Positions 1 through 7,542 of a stretch of DNA of 64,000 bases are shown piece after piece. Origin of the DNA: SABI01 sp963678555 (GTDB taxonomy: Bacteria > Spirochaetota > Spirochaetia > Sphaerochaetales > Sphaerochaetaceae); contig OY782871.2 of assembly GCA_963678555.2 (NCBI GenBank), positions 186,001 through 250,000 of the forward strand. The letters are read 5' to 3'. Made by a program: the position numbers and the translations under genes. The first letter of the stretch is position 1, and every line of letters begins with the position of its first letter. The notes under the pieces were generated by a model. The model was not told the origin of the DNA. It worked only from the letters and a program-made list of their open reading frames with translations, and searched no databases.

Positions 1-86
1 TGCAGGGTAAAGCGCATGGTGACAACAGGGAGGTCCTCTCCCTTCCCGTTCTTCTTTGTGCGCTCGGTATTGCTGGTGAAATTCAT
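1..86 (-). pseudogene. 3'-end remnant of a DUF3427 helicase gene, cut by the window edge
   Basis: Read on the minus strand from an ATG at 84-86, this codes about 28 residues that match almost exactly the C-terminal part of the full-length helicase at 1483-4404 (SNTERTKKNGKG, then DLPVV and MRF). Similarity stops abruptly at the ATG. The stop codon should lie about 45 bases beyond the window start. An AAGGAG sequence sits just upstream of the ATG on the minus strand, so the fragment could be translated, but by itself it encodes only the tail of the DUF3427 region. The most likely reading is a duplicated, decayed copy. A second intact gene is excluded by the loss of homology after base 86. Confidence 0.75.
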
Positions 87-457
87 ACCTCTCCTTATTG
101 AAGAAAGACTTACTTTCCTGCCAGTGAGAGGCCTGTCTTGATAGTTCTATCGAATTCTCTCGGTTGCATCTGAATCCAGGATAGGCCGTATGTATCCGCG
201 TGAAGGGCTTTCCATACTCGTGAATATGGGATGCACGTACGGGAAGAAGGAATCTAGTCTCTCGTTACATGAATCCTGGGCGCATAGAGATTGTGTATGG
301 TGTATAAATATATTCTATATAATGATATATCATCTTTCTTGCTGTTTGGGTATAGGTTTGCTCAGATCAGTGTCCTATCATGGACGTACACGATACCTGC
401 GGATTGCCCTTTCACCAATCCTAGGAAAAGTGCAGACAGCCACCGGCTGTTATTGTG
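87..457. other. Intergenic stretch with no supported gene
   Basis: No reading frame here has a ribosome binding site and a recognisable product; the longest one (190-558) runs through the toxin promoter and operator and has no family features. The only structure noticed is a short AT-rich 12-base palindrome at 322-333, which is weak evidence for anything. Confidence 0.5.
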
Positions 458-486
458 TTGACAATATAGCCTTATGGCTATATTGT
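458..486 (+). promoter_or_regulatory. Toxin-antitoxin promoter with overlapping palindromic operator
   Basis: A -35 box TTGACA (458-463) is followed by a 17-base spacer and a -10 box TATTGT (481-486). A perfect inverted repeat with 11-base arms, ACAATATAGCC at 461-471 and GGCTATATTGT at 476-486, separated by TTAT, covers the end of the -35, the whole spacer and the -10. This is the geometry expected of an autorepressor operator. The antitoxin's XRE-type DNA-binding domain (883-1371) is the obvious candidate ligand; that link is inferred. Confidence 0.8.
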
Positions 487-496
487 GAGGTTGGTA

Positions 497-886
497 ATGG
501 ATATAGTTTTGTATCCGGAATACACATCGTCTGGTACCCGGCAAGGACCGGTTCATAGATTCTTGCGCATACTTCAGAGGAAAGACCCTTCGCTATGGTC
601 ACTGACAAAGAGAACCCTGGCAGGGATGGAAACTATGGACACCCTTCATCGTCTGGAAGAGCAGGGGATTGTTGAACGTTTAGGGGGGATAAGCGTACCT
701 CTGTACGAAATCCGGATACCGAAACGAAGGAGAGGGGGAGTGGTTCGGCTATATTTCGGCTATGCAATAGGTGTTCGACCGACGATTGTCCTGCTGGCAG
801 GTGAGGTGAAGAGGAATATGAGGAGTAAGCCTCATCCAGCTGTGATCTCTCATGCAATCCAACGCTATACGGAGGTGTGTCTATGA
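497..886 (+). CDS. HigB/RelE-superfamily toxin (Gp49-like, DUF891)
   Basis: Predicted toxin of 129 residues of a type II toxin-antitoxin module, probably a ribosome-dependent mRNA interferase of the RelE/HigB fold. The second half shows the family pattern: a strand with LYEIRI, a basic turn, VVRLYFGY, then IVLLAGEVKRN, and a C-terminal helix. The ATG at 497 is chosen over a GTG at 485 because GAGG lies 6 bases upstream of it, while the GTG sits inside the operator arm. The stop overlaps the antitoxin ATG (ATGA at 883-886), so the two are translationally coupled. The toxin-first order is typical of HigBA. Family assignment rests on pattern only. Confidence 0.72.
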   Translation: MDIVLYPEYTSSGTRQGPVHRFLRILQRKDPSLWSLTKRTLAGMETMDTLHRLEEQGIVERLGGISVPLYEIRIPKRRRGGVVRLYFGYAIGVRPTIVLLAGEVKRNMRSKPHPAVISHAIQRYTEVCL

Positions 887-1371
887 AGGATGGCGAAAAC
901 ACTGATCAGGTTTTGAACATGTCAACATTGCTGGATCGAATGTATCGTGATGCAGAGAACAAAGCAGTACTAGACTACTGGAATGGGTTTTCTCGCATCA
1001 TAGTGGAAAGTCAGGAACTGAGATTCGATCATTCATTCACGCAGAAAGATCTTGCCCGAACGATGAAGACAACACAATCTGTAATCTCCCGTTTTGAGAA
1101 TATGGGCAGACTGCCTAGCTATGATTTCTTTGCTCGTCTTGCACTTTCATTTGGGCACGTTCCCGGAATGACTCTTATGGGAGATTTTATGGCGGTTGTA
1201 CCGGGACGATACCATGATATAGTGCGGAAAAAGGCAGAAGAACAGGAGACGACTACTGAAACGTTCGTACAGAATCTTCTGATGAATGAGTTGGAAAGGA
1301 TCGCTCAGGACACAGCTTCAACGCCTCAGCGGGTAGATGCTACAATCTCTGGAGAAGGGAGTAACGGGTAA
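883..1371 (+). CDS. XRE-family antitoxin / autorepressor
   Basis: Protein of 162 residues with a Cro/C1-type helix-turn-helix in its middle (FTQKDLARTMKTTQ, then SVISRFENMGRLPSYD), as in HigA-type antitoxins. The C-terminal part is charged and helical. It is expected to neutralise the upstream toxin and to repress the shared promoter through the palindrome at 461-486. The ATG at 883 has GGAGG at 871-875 with 7-base spacing and overlaps the toxin stop. An in-frame GTG at 877 is too close to that site. The pairing with a RelE/HigB-like partner makes the antitoxin call stronger than the protein alone would. Confidence 0.78.
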   Translation: MKDGENTDQVLNMSTLLDRMYRDAENKAVLDYWNGFSRIIVESQELRFDHSFTQKDLARTMKTTQSVISRFENMGRLPSYDFFARLALSFGHVPGMTLMGDFMAVVPGRYHDIVRKKAEEQETTTETFVQNLLMNELERIAQDTASTPQRVDATISGEGSNG

Positions 1372-1482
1372 CCTGTCTTACCATTGATACTTCCGACAGG
1401 AACACACCAAGGTTACAGGCGAGTCTCACGTCAAGGAACGTATACCTGTAAGACACGGAGTCTTGATCTCCCACGTGCATAT

Positions 1483-4404
1483 TCATCCCTCGATGTACTC
1501 ATACAGGTCGGGGGGAACAGGGTGATGCAGGGAAAAGCGCATGGCCACAACAGGGAGGTCCTGACCCTTCCCGTTTTTCTTTGTGCGTTCGGTATTGCTG
1601 ATGAAGTCGATTTCTCCCATGTAGTAGAAGGTGCTTCCTTCGTCATTGTTCTTCTGCACGAACAGGTGCTTGGACATCTGACCCTCTTCGTTGCGGATAG
1701 CTTTCGGTTCCCTTGAATCGAGACGGACCCTCGTCCTCGTCTCCCAGGCGAATTCCTCGGGACTGATGAAGTGGTCCTCATAGTCGATGGAAGGGTCGAT
1801 CTCTTCAGTGCGCTTATGATAGGTGACGAAGATGGGGCAGGTCATCGTCTCGCGGTGTACCTTGTATCCGTACATGGTGGCATGTTCGTCTCTCGTCCAG
1901 TTGAGAAGCCGGCACACATCTTCCCGCGAGTACTTCCGGTGGAGGATGAGATCTCCCTCTGTGTGTTTTGCGAGTATCTCATTCTCATATTCATAGGTTC
2001 CCACTGCAAGAATGTCGAGCACTTCAGCCCTGTAGGACGGGTTTCCCAGAAGCTCTCTGAATCGCCTGCTGATGGTCAGGCCTTCTGCATGTGTCTCACA
2101 GTACGAAAGCTGTCCATAGCTCTTTTTCATCGCATCGGGGTAGAACTGGTTCGTGAGGATTCTCACGGAGGATTCGAACGCCTCTGTGGAGAAGGTGATC
2201 CGGTATCTCTGAAGCAGGGTATCAGCGAAGAGTCGGTAGGTAAGGGGTGAGGAGGATCTCATGAGGAGTTCGATGATGATGGCCTCATAGGGACGGATGC
2301 CCGGTGCGATGACGTGGGAGAGAAAGTTGAGACTTCTCAGGTGGATATCACTGAGCTCCATGGGAACAGGTTTCTCCACTTTCTGTCTGAACGCATAGTA
2401 GTTCTTGCTGTACTCAAGGAACAGCAGGGGAGAGATTGCACCGTGGTGGATGAAGTCCATCATACAGGGAGAATGCCCCAGTTTGCTTTTTACCCGGGTA
2501 TATTCTTCCTTGAGAAGCTTGAGGGTTCTGAAGGATGCCGCATTGATCGCACTGTAGATCCGTTCCTTCGAGATCCTGTCGAAGTTGACCGTTGAGACCC
2601 CATGGATCCCCAGGGACCCTGTCGAGATGAGCTTCCTCAGTGTGTCCTTCTTGTAGGAGGTCTCTCCGAACAGAGCGATGGGTATCAGGTAGTTGTTCCG
2701 GTAGTTTCCGATGAAGTCGATGACGGTCAGGAATTTCTTTCCCCGTGCCTTTCTCAGACCGCGACCCATCTGCTGGACGAAGATGATCGCTGACTGGGTG
2801 GGGCGGAGCATGATGATCTGGTTGAGGCTGGGGATATCGATTCCTTCGTTGAGGATATCTACGGCAAGGAGGTATTCAAGCTCCCCTTTTTCAAGCCTGT
2901 CAAAGGCTCTGTTTCGCTTTTCATCACTATCGGCTCCGCTGAGAGCAAGAGTGGAAAGCCCACTGAGATTCAGCTTCTCACTCAGGGATTCGGCGAACTC
3001 GTTACGGGAGACGAAGATCAGCCCGCGCCGTCTGATGCCGGGGACCGTGTAACGGTCGATTGCCTCTCTGATTATCGTAACCTGTTCATCACCATCCAGA
3101 CGGGAAAACGATGCGAGGTCCTCATACTGCTGTTCGTCGACAGCGAGGTCGCTGATACCGTAGTAGTGGAAGGGACAGAGCAGGTCTGCTTCGAGAGCCT
3201 GGTTGAGCCGTATCTCGTAGGCGATGTTGTGGTCGAACAGACGGTAGATGTCATACCCGTCGGTTCGTTCGGGGGTGGCTGTCATACCCAGGAGAAAGGA
3301 TGGTGTGAAGTAGGCCAGAACCTTCTCATAGCTCGGAGCACCGGCCCGGTGCACCTCATCCACGACAATGTAGTCGAACTCATCACGTGCAAAGGATTGG
3401 AGGGTCTCATCCCTGCTGAGACTTTGGATCATGGCGAAGGTGTAGACGGCACTCGGGTCATAGCGATTGCCTCCGCCGAGAAGGCTCGCGGAGATGCTGC
3501 TGCCGATGATCTGACGGAATTTGTGCATCGATTCACGTGCGATTCTCTCCCGGTGGACGATGAACAGGAACTTCCGCGGCGCATAGCGCCTGACATCGAA
3601 GGCGCTGAGGAAGGTCTTCCCTGACCCGGTTGCCGATATGAGGATCGCCTTCTTCTCTCCCCGCTCTCTCAACTGCCCGAGAGCACCAAGTGCCTCCCTC
3701 TGCATGATGTTCGCCCTGATCTGTTTCTCATTGAAGTACTCTGTTTCCTCTTCAGGTATTTCCTGAGGCAGGACAGAGGGAGTGCGGGACCGTTTCTGCC
3801 TCATCTGCTCTCTGAATATCTCGTACTGGATGATCAGGGCCTCGCTCACCTCATGAGATTGTTCCCAGGCGGATGCGAACTCAGCCTTCGTGCTGCGCAG
3901 GATCTCTCCCTCTTCGAGAGATACCATGCGGATATTCCACTCCCTGTTCGTAGCCAGTGCCGTCTCCGTGATATTCGAGCTGCCGATGATCATTGAGGAG
4001 TACCCCTCCCTGTGGTGAAAGAGGTAGCCTTTTGCATGGAACGGGTCATCCCGGTAGATACGCACCTCGATATCTCTCAGGTTCTCTGTCAGGAGTCGCA
4101 GTGCAGCCGGTTCGGTGAACCCCAGGTAGTCGCTGGTGAGGATCTTTCCCCTGACACCCCTCTCCTGTGCCTCATAGAGGGACTGCAGGAGCATCATGAT
4201 ACCGCTGGTGGTGATGAAGGCCACCGAGAACTCGAAGGAGGTGCAGGTGGCGATTTCTCTGTTAAGAGTGTGGATCACTTTGCTCTGAGGCGGGTTGTTC
4301 AGTACGAGAGAGGGGCGGTAGGCGGTCAGTGACGGGCTTGCGTGGTTGATGAACCCGCTCGTGAGAGAGGAAATCAGCTGCTCGGAAGGGAAGCCGGTTT
4401 TCAT
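1483..4404 (-). CDS. PLD-nuclease / superfamily 2 helicase / DUF3427 protein
   Basis: Protein of 973 residues with three parts. Near the N-terminus is a phospholipase-D-like nuclease segment (H123-x-K125, then GSSN at 141-144). It is followed by a superfamily 2 helicase core: Walker A ATGSGKT at 258-264, DEVH at 349-352, MTATPER at 374-380 and QMGRGLR at 545-551. The remaining ~400 residues fit the DUF3427 region found in this family. It probably binds and remodels nucleic acid, with a single HKD motif implying dimerisation for PLD catalysis. The ATG overlaps the stop of the Nudix gene (ATGA, 4401-4404), so the pair is translated together. Such proteins are usually accessory, and a role in defence is an inference. 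Confidence 0.85.
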   Translation of the reverse strand: MKTGFPSEQLISSLTSGFINHASPSLTAYRPSLVLNNPPQSKVIHTLNREIATCTSFEFSVAFITTSGIMMLLQSLYEAQERGVRGKILTSDYLGFTEPAALRLLTENLRDIEVRIYRDDPFHAKGYLFHHREGYSSMIIGSSNITETALATNREWNIRMVSLEEGEILRSTKAEFASAWEQSHEVSEALIIQYEIFREQMRQKRSRTPSVLPQEIPEEETEYFNEKQIRANIMQREALGALGQLRERGEKKAILISATGSGKTFLSAFDVRRYAPRKFLFIVHRERIARESMHKFRQIIGSSISASLLGGGNRYDPSAVYTFAMIQSLSRDETLQSFARDEFDYIVVDEVHRAGAPSYEKVLAYFTPSFLLGMTATPERTDGYDIYRLFDHNIAYEIRLNQALEADLLCPFHYYGISDLAVDEQQYEDLASFSRLDGDEQVTIIREAIDRYTVPGIRRRGLIFVSRNEFAESLSEKLNLSGLSTLALSGADSDEKRNRAFDRLEKGELEYLLAVDILNEGIDIPSLNQIIMLRPTQSAIIFVQQMGRGLRKARGKKFLTVIDFIGNYRNNYLIPIALFGETSYKKDTLRKLISTGSLGIHGVSTVNFDRISKERIYSAINAASFRTLKLLKEEYTRVKSKLGHSPCMMDFIHHGAISPLLFLEYSKNYYAFRQKVEKPVPMELSDIHLRSLNFLSHVIAPGIRPYEAIIIELLMRSSSPLTYRLFADTLLQRYRITFSTEAFESSVRILTNQFYPDAMKKSYGQLSYCETHAEGLTISRRFRELLGNPSYRAEVLDILAVGTYEYENEILAKHTEGDLILHRKYSREDVCRLLNWTRDEHATMYGYKVHRETMTCPIFVTYHKRTEEIDPSIDYEDHFISPEEFAWETRTRVRLDSREPKAIRNEEGQMSKHLFVQKNNDEGSTFYYMGEIDFISNTERTKKNGKGQDLPVVAMRFSLHHPVPPDLYEYIEG

Positions 4405-4802
4405 ATCGAAGTTTCCAGATATTCTTTAAGGTTTTGAGCTATCGGGATATCGGCTGCAGCCCAGTCAAGTTCCATCAGTTCTGAGGCATCTACCCATCTG
4501 CAGTTCACGTGCTCACTCAAGGTGATGGTCCCCTCTTCTATGGAGCACAGGTAGGCATCCATGGTAAGGAAGAACGAGGTGTACTGGTGAGAGACCTGAA
4601 GGAAATGTCGCTGAACGGCTACGGTGATGGAGAGTTCCTCTCTGATTTCACGGATGATGGCCTGTTCGCCCGATTCTCCTGCCTCGAGCTTCCCGCCGGG
4701 GAATTCCCACTTGAGGGCAAGTTCTCCCGCGTCCTTCCTTCGTGCGACGAATACCTTGAGGTCCTGTAGTATGACAGCTGCTGCTACGTGTATGTTCTTC
4801 AT
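4401..4802 (-). CDS. Nudix (MutT-like) NTP pyrophosphohydrolase
   Basis: Protein of 133 residues with a Nudix box: GGKLEAGE, seven residues, then REIREELSI. The usual Gly near the end of the box is Ser here, while the metal-binding glutamates are kept. Its size and N-terminus (VAAAVILQDLKVFVARR) match the MutT/CTP-pyrophosphohydrolase group, which hydrolyses damaged or non-canonical (d)NTPs. It precedes and overlaps the PLD-helicase gene by 4 bases, so its job may be to act on a nucleotide made or sensed by that protein. No clear Shine-Dalgarno sequence precedes the ATG at 4802. Confidence 0.85.
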   Translation of the reverse strand: MKNIHVAAAVILQDLKVFVARRKDAGELALKWEFPGGKLEAGESGEQAIIREIREELSITVAVQRHFLQVSHQYTSFFLTMDAYLCSIEEGTITLSEHVNCRWVDASELMELDWAAADIPIAQNLKEYLETSI

Positions 4803-4903
4803 GGCTTTATAGTTCAGTATGGTAGCAGCTCCCGGCCAAACGGTCCAGGAGTATAGTGAAGAAATCTATGAGTAGATGTGCAGGGACAGACAGGATTCTC
4901 CGG

Positions 4904-5794
4904 TTACTTCTCATCTATCCTGAAATAGGCGAGATATTCTCTGAATCTGTCTTGAAACGTCAGACAGGTATCACGCAGATATTCGTTTTCTCTGTCCCAT
5001 TGATCAAGTCCACGATAGTAGAACAGCTTCTGTGAGTCCTGTACGATAAAAGGAGTGATACCGTGTCTCAGACATTCCTTGAACATGATAAGGCGGCCGA
5101 CACGTCCATTCCCGTCCTGAAAGGGGTGAATCCGCTCAAATCTCACATGAAAGTCAAGAATATCGTCAAAACTCTTCTGCTCTCTGGCATTATAGGATGA
5201 AAGGAGCTCACGGATCTCTCTCTCGACCTTCTCGGGGGCAGTTGTCTCTCTTCCTCCCACCTCATTGGGAAGTCTCTTATACTCTCCAACCGCAAACCAT
5301 TCCTTCCTGCCCTCACGAGTCCCGCTCTTGAGAAGAGTATGCAGCTGTTTTATGAAGGCTTCACTGAGAGTGAACCGGGCCCGTTCTATCATCAGGTCAA
5401 TGCAACGGAAATGATTCACTGTCTCGATGATATCATCGACATTCAACGCCTGGTCCTGAAGACCGATCAAGTTCGTCTCATAGATATATCGTGTCTGTTC
5501 GTGAGTGAGAGCGCTTCCTTCCATGTGATTTGAATTGAAGGTCAGGTCGATCTGGATCCTGTGGTAGATCCCTCCTCTTTGTCTGCTTTTCTTCTCTTCT
5601 TTGAGAACGGCGAGGAGGAGGGAGGTTCCCTTTCTTCTCTCTTTTCTCCCGGGGTTCTCAGCAAGGGAAGGAATCTTCCAGGTGTTTCCTTGAAGAAAAG
5701 CCCCGTCGATACCGCCTCGGCTGCAGTGATGGCGTACAGTTCTCTCGCTCAATCGCCATTTCTGTGCCGCTTGTCTCACTGTTATATATTCCAT
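4904..5794 (-). CDS. Fic-family adenylyltransferase with N-terminal helix-turn-helix
   Basis: Protein of 296 residues. Residues 1-42 look like a MerR/excisionase-type winged helix (ITVRQAAQKWRLSERTVRHH). The catalytic Fic motif HPFQDGNGRVGR is complete at 223-234, with catalytic His223. An inhibitory helix motif SNHMEG (S-x3-E-G, 88-93) lies upstream of the Fic core, placing it in the class with a built-in N-terminal inhibitor, where the Glu blocks ATP orientation. It would AMP-modify a protein target; the target is unknown. The ATG at 5794 is preceded by GAGG. The gene stands alone with its own promoter and palindrome (5818-5862). Confidence 0.88.
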   Translation of the reverse strand: MEYITVRQAAQKWRLSERTVRHHCSRGGIDGAFLQGNTWKIPSLAENPGRKERRKGTSLLLAVLKEEKKSRQRGGIYHRIQIDLTFNSNHMEGSALTHEQTRYIYETNLIGLQDQALNVDDIIETVNHFRCIDLMIERARFTLSEAFIKQLHTLLKSGTREGRKEWFAVGEYKRLPNEVGGRETTAPEKVEREIRELLSSYNAREQKSFDDILDFHVRFERIHPFQDGNGRVGRLIMFKECLRHGITPFIVQDSQKLFYYRGLDQWDRENEYLRDTCLTFQDRFREYLAYFRIDEK

Positions 5795-5817
5795 GCCTCA
5801 CATCCCTTCTCTGTGTG

Positions 5818-5862
5818 AGTATACGACAGTAACGGCAAAAAGTGAATATTTTATTAAAATAT
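5818..5862 (-). promoter_or_regulatory. fic promoter with adjoining 17-base palindrome
   Basis: On the minus strand a -35-like TTCACT (5841-5846) and a -10 TATACT (5818-5823) are separated by exactly 17 bases and lie just upstream of the fic ATG. A perfect palindrome at 5846-5862 (arms ATATTTTA and TAAAATAT around one T) abuts the -35 and shares one base with it. A regulator bound there would contact the -35 region. The Fic protein's own N-terminal helix-turn-helix is a candidate ligand, by inference only. AT-rich palindromes can arise by chance. Confidence 0.55.
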
Positions 5863-5906
5863 CCTATATTGCCACTAGATCGAATAAGAACCATCCTGAT
5901 CATCTC

Positions 5907-6175
5907 TCACATGAATATGTCCATGAGGAGAGAGAGGTATTCACGACCTTGTATGTCAAAGCGTTTCGCTTCGTAAAAGACGAAAGAGTCAAGAAGGGCT
6001 CCAACATACGCCTTTACGGTGTTCACTGCAGGATGGGTTTTCTTCTTCCCTTCATCTACGTCTCCTTCAGCAGCGATCATCTTTCCTATTGAGTGAAGCG
6101 ATGTCGGGTTCCCCATAGTGTCTGCAAGAAAAAGAACACTCTTTTTCAGGAGAAAGGGATCTGTTATCTGGCGTA
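5907..6175 (-). pseudogene. Fragment of a DUF4143-type ATPase gene
   Basis: On the minus strand this encodes RQITDPFLLKK, later SIGKMIAAEGDVDEGKKK and VKAYVGALLDSFVFYEAKRF. It is nearly identical to an internal piece of the intact ATPase at 10546-11865 (about residues 235-315 there). The Walker A half is missing, and homology ends near 5930, where the frame runs into a stop at 5907. The frame upstream of 6175 is open but shows no homology to the ATPase. It is an inactivated relic, probably of a paralogous copy, 4.4 kb from the intact gene. Confidence 0.8.
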
Positions 6176-6388
6176 CTACCTGTCTCAACTGATCTTGCAT
6201 CAGAACTGGCATGGTGCTGACGAATAGGTTTAGAAAGGGAAAAGGACTGAAACCGGCCTTCCCGTGCCTACCGGCCTCCCCGGTCGTACAGAGAATCACA
6301 GAACCTTCTCCTCCTGACATATTTGCGTCATATTTCACCCGTACGATGTGATTCAGATAACGGGTATCTACCCACAAGGAGTCACAGC

Positions 6389-6919
6389 ATGAATATGAAA
6401 CGGATCCTGATCCTGAGCAGCATTCTGGTTGTACTGACAGCTGCCACAGCCTCTGCAGGAGGTTCATCTGAGAGCGAGGCTCTCACCACGGTGACAGATC
6501 TCCAGACCTACCTTGCCGAGGAGGGAACCTCAGGCACAGCGCTGAGTGAAGAGGAACTTGCCTCTCTTGCTGATATTCTGGGTATTGAGGATTTTGAGAC
6601 AACCACCGTTGATTATACTGCCCTCTCCGACGTTGTCGGGTCGGGTGAGCTCACCGGTAATCAGCTGCAGTCCATAGCGGACCTTCTGGGGCTGGTTGAT
6701 TTTGCACCCGGGGGTAATGCCTTTTCTGAAGGCTCGGGTGATGGCGGATCAGGGGAGGCTCAGGTCCAGCATCAGGTTCACGCCTCCGTCCAGACGCAGA
6801 GCATGGTTCAGGAGAGGATCACCACCATGAATTCTTCTGGAAATCATGAAGGGCCGGATCCTGCTCACAAGGGATCCGGGGGGCCGGCTGAAGGGACTTC
6901 CGGAGCACATAAGCGCTGA
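6389..6919 (+). CDS. Exported protein of unknown function with an internal repeat
   Basis: Not recognised as a known family. The 176-residue product begins with a clear signal peptide (MNMKRILILSSILVVLTAATASA) and likely cleavage after ASA; no lipobox Cys is seen. The mature start GGSSESE resembles exported proteins of Treponema and Sphaerochaeta. Two similar segments follow each other: LASLADILGIEDF and LQSIADLLGLVDF. The last ~60 residues are low-complexity, rich in Gly, Ser, Gln and His. The ATG at 6389 has AAGGAG at 6376-6381. It lies upstream of another exported protein and a two-component system in the same direction, separated by a strong stem-loop. Confidence 0.75.
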   Translation: MNMKRILILSSILVVLTAATASAGGSSESEALTTVTDLQTYLAEEGTSGTALSEEELASLADILGIEDFETTTVDYTALSDVVGSGELTGNQLQSIADLLGLVDFAPGGNAFSEGSGDGGSGEAQVQHQVHASVQTQSMVQERITTMNSSGNHEGPDPAHKGSGGPAEGTSGAHKR

Positions 6920-6935
6920 AACAGTGGTTAAGCTG

Positions 6936-6976
6936 CAGCTCAGGACCGGGTGACCAGACTCATCCGGTCCGAGCTG
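6936..6976 (+). repeat. Long stem-loop between the two exported-protein genes
   Basis: CAGCTC (6936-6941), one unpaired A, and GGACCGG (6943-6949) pair with CCGGTCC (6964-6970) and GAGCTG (6971-6976), giving 13 base pairs around a 14-base loop. No T-run follows, so it is not a standard intrinsic terminator. It may protect the 3' end of the upstream mRNA, act as a processing site, or reduce read-through into the sensor operon. Confidence 0.65.
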
Positions 6977-6978
6977 TG

Positions 6979-7007
6979 TTGCTCCCGCCTACACCGCATG
7001 GTACAAT
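6979..7007 (+). promoter_or_regulatory. Candidate promoter for the exported protein/two-component operon
   Basis: TTGCTC (6979-6984), 17-base spacer, and TACAAT (7002-7007). The -10 matches 5 of 6 consensus bases; the -35 keeps only TTG. It lies directly after the stem-loop and about 35 bases before the next ATG, so the response regulator genes could be transcribed independently of the first exported protein. Confidence 0.5.
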
Positions 7008-7041
7008 ACCTTATCCTATCGCGGAGAGGAAGGACGTTCTC

Positions 7042-7542
7042 ATGATCAGGAAACATATCATCTGGCTGGTTGTCTTCATCCTCATGCTGCCCTTCACCGG
7101 TGTGTATGCACGGGGATCAAAGGAATCAGAGTATCAGAGCAGGTTGTCACAGACGTTCTCACAATTGAGCCTTCAGGTGAGTTCCGGTGAAATCTCCGTG
7201 TCGAAAGCCCAGAGTGCTCTCGAGGAGCTCAGAAAAAGCTACCGCATTCCCTTCACTGATAAGGCCGGCGTTCTCAATGTCCTGCTTTACCGCATCGGAG
7301 AAGGGGAACTCAGTGTCGATGAGGCTCATTCCCTTTTCCTCCGGATGAACAGCGACGCTGATCCCGGCGGATCAGCACAACAGGGCACTATCAGCCCTGA
7401 GGCTCCTCCACCGGGAGAGCATACCGGTCCACCGGGAACTCCTTCACCCATCCCCTCCCATGACTCAGAGTCGGGGAATACCACCTCTCCGCCCCACCAG
7501 AGCTCACCTGGAAGCCATCAGGGAAAGGCCGGCCAGCGATGA
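7042..7542 (+). CDS. Exported accessory protein coupled to a response regulator
   Basis: Unrecognised 166-residue protein. The signal peptide (MIRKHIIWLVVFILMLPFTGVYA) is followed by RGSKESE, the same GS-x-ES theme as its upstream neighbour. A helical region to about residue 105 contains two short similar segments (SGEISVSKAQSALEEL and EGELSVDEAHSLFLRM). The C-terminal ~55 residues are low-complexity, rich in Pro, Ser, Gly and His. A GGAGAGGAAGG tract precedes the ATG. Its stop overlaps the response regulator ATG (7539-7542), a sign of translational coupling. By analogy with periplasmic accessories such as CpxP it may modulate the kinase; this is inference, with no sequence homology claimed. 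Confidence 0.75.
   Translation: MIRKHIIWLVVFILMLPFTGVYARGSKESEYQSRLSQTFSQLSLQVSSGEISVSKAQSALEELRKSYRIPFTDKAGVLNVLLYRIGEGELSVDEAHSLFLRMNSDADPGGSAQQGTISPEAPPPGEHTGPPGTPSPIPSHDSESGNTTSPPHQSSPGSHQGKAGQR

Noticed and set aside
322..333. 12-base AT palindrome upstream of the toxin genes
   Set aside because: Very AT-rich and isolated; chance is a sufficient explanation.
190..558. Open frame of 122 codons on the plus strand before the toxin
   Set aside because: It runs through the toxin promoter and operator, lacks a ribosome binding site and family features, and its composition is Cys/Tyr-rich noise.
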